Shown one piece after another: positions 62,714 through 64,000 of a stretch of 64,000 nucleotides of DNA. The stretch is from assembly GCA_018697195.1 (NCBI GenBank), contig CM031864.1:25182086-25246085 (forward strand), in the 5' to 3' direction. Under the pieces are notes generated by a model. That model was not told where the DNA came from. It ran no database searches and worked only from the letters and a program-made list of their open reading frames with translations. This stretch comes from Certhia americana. Its lineage: Eukaryota > Chordata > Aves > Passeriformes > Certhiidae. How positions within the stretch are numbered: the stretch's first letter is position 1; each line of letters begins with the position of its first letter. The translations under genes were made by a program, and so were the position numbers.

Positions 62714-62868
62714 TCACAGAACTAAAGGCTGGATGAGGTTGGAAGAGACTTCTGGACATCATCTGGTCCAGCCCCATGACTCAAGCAGGGCTGTCTAGAA
62801 CCTCCTGCCTAGAACCATCCCTGAAGTCCAGACACCTTTTAGACATCTCCAAGGATGGAGATGCTGAC
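62714..62868 (-). mobile_element. CR1 3' end of a distinct older subfamily
   Basis: AAAGGCTGGATGAGGTTGGA, then AGAGACTTCTGGACATCATC, TGGTCCAGCCCCATGACTCA and AGACATCTCCAAGGATGGAG. This is the reverse complement of the CR1 variant with the CTTGAGCAGGG...GGACCAGATGATCTCCAG-type ending. Confidence 0.85.
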
Positions 62869-64000
62869 AGGGGTGGGGCATCATTGGGATATTGACCTTA
62901 CACAGCAAGAGTATCAAAACATCCTGTTTAAAGTTTTTCTTATGAAATGTGACCTTGAGCTCCACCCAAATGCACAAATAGCAGCCATGTTTTCAAGTCC
63001 TTCCCATGAGGATCAACGTGTTCCAAGCGGCAGGGTAGCCAAGGGACTGTGGTGACAATGTCTTTCTTGGGTGTCTTCTCACCACAAAAATCCATTCCTG
63101 CCTCTTTGCCATGATGGTTGAACTCACTGAAGCCCTGGCTGCAGTGTCTGGTGTGTGTTGTGGGGGTGGTGTGCATCTGGAGAGCTCAGGCTCCTGGGGT
63201 GGTTCTGGGGGTGTTCTGTGCAGGACCTGGAGTTGTCCTTGTGGGTTCATTCCGGGTCAGGATGTTCTGTGGTCCTGTGAGGCACTGCTTGGTGTGTGCA
63301 CACTGAGCTCCTCCCCAGCCTGGCTTCCAAAGCTCATGGTCAGATGTGTCCATGGTTTTCATCATCCCTTATTTTCTGTGTGGATACGGAGAGGAGGAGA
63401 AGAGATTCCTGTGTCAGCACCATCCAATGTATGCAGTCTGTGCCATGCCCAGGACACCCTTCTGAACTGGATGCCTGTACACATTCTGACAGGGGTAATG
63501 TGATTCCTCTGATGAAATTGCATCCAAGAACAATCTCCTTTGACTAGTATCTGAAGTTTTTTCATATTTGATTTGCCCCTTTGTTATAAAGTTACCCTAA
63601 ATAACATTTTCATGTGGTTTTGCTTCCAGGTAGATAGAGAAAAAAAAAGAGAGGCTCTCTTCCTGCCAAAGGATAGCACAAGAAAGGAGCCCTTATGTAG
63701 ATATAAAACAAGGAAACTCCAGTAAAATCTCATAGGTGAATGCTTCTCCCCTGTTCATCCTAATGGATCAAGACAGCCCATGTGAGATATTACTACCTGA
63801 GGCTGGTGCTCATGAATGAGTGAGGTTAAAAAGCACTGGGCTGACATATAGGAATTTTGCATCTCATCATTCATTCTATTTCTAACTGATGCATTTGGTT
63901 CCTCCTTTTCAAATACAATTATTTTGAAGAATATTTTATGGTATAAAAAGAAAACGAATGCTTTGGTTTTCCTTTAAGTGGCTTTAATGACGATTTGCTC

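Larger units (their letters stand above)
36519..64000 (+). other. First part of the next C1orf21 intron (at least 27.5 kb)
   Basis: The stretch opens with the donor GTAAGA at 36519; no acceptor plus matching exon was found before the window ends. I looked for the expected C-terminal coding sequence in this stretch and saw none. Contents are CR1 fragments at about 37676, 42064, 43258, 45348, 45661, 48301, 48801, 53989, 57967, 59182 and 62714, a probable older LINE remnant at 57030-57470, a 96-bp inverted repeat pair at 54555 and 55401, AT microsatellites near 39701 and 42381, and homopolymer tracts near 44611 and 49580. Long unique stretches at 37760-42060, 48955-53985 and 59600-62710 hold nothing else I can name. 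Confidence 0.85.

Noticed and set aside
36519..64000. Search for the remaining C1orf21 exons and for neighbours such as TSEN15 or EDEM3
   Set aside because: No segment encoding the conserved C-terminal region of C1orf21 or recognisable parts of the neighbouring genes was found. I therefore report none.
1..64000. CRISPR array, bacterial operons or an endogenous retrovirus
   Set aside because: No regularly spaced direct repeats, no prokaryotic gene arrangement, and no recognisable paired LTRs or gag/pol-like frames were seen.

Overview
This window looks like a piece of a bird genome, most likely a passerine or another neoavian. It carries about two dozen short 3' ends of CR1 LINEs, recognisable on either strand by the CR1 core and its ATTCTGTGA-type tail. 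It also holds two vertebrate-style exons with consensus splice sites, separated by a very long intron. There is no bacterial-style gene density, operon or RNA operon.

The only gene I can support is the plus-strand orthologue of human C1orf21 (also called PIG13; C8H1orf21 in chicken nomenclature). Its first coding exon ends at 18050, with ATG at 17957, a GC-containing 5' UTR segment and two short upstream ORFs. The next exon is 36424-36518. Together they encode the first 63 residues of a protein of about 121 residues. The remaining 58 or so residues were not found and should lie beyond 64000. The window is therefore 5' UTR intron or upstream sequence (1 to about 17844), one complete 18.4-kb intron (18051-36423), and the first 27.5 kb of the next intron (36519-64000).

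The rest is intronic sequence with interspersed repeats: CR1 fragments from several subfamilies, about equally in both orientations and all 5'-truncated; one probable older LINE remnant (57030-57470); AT and TG microsatellites; poly-A and poly-T tracts; and a few short tandem duplications. Most open reading frames longer than 80 codons in the window fall in CR1 fragments or look like chance frames.

The best candidates for something unusual are: (1) a 96-bp inverted repeat with 94 of 96 bases identical (54555-54650 and 55401-55496) and a 750-bp loop, abrupt at both edges and not CR1; (2) an inverted CR1 pair at 48.3/48.8 kb able to form double-stranded intronic RNA; (3) an open frame at 24258-24664 behind a good splice acceptor, phase-compatible with the first coding exon and followed by ATTAAA, which could be an alternative last exon; (4) two upstream ORFs just 5' of the C1orf21 start codon.
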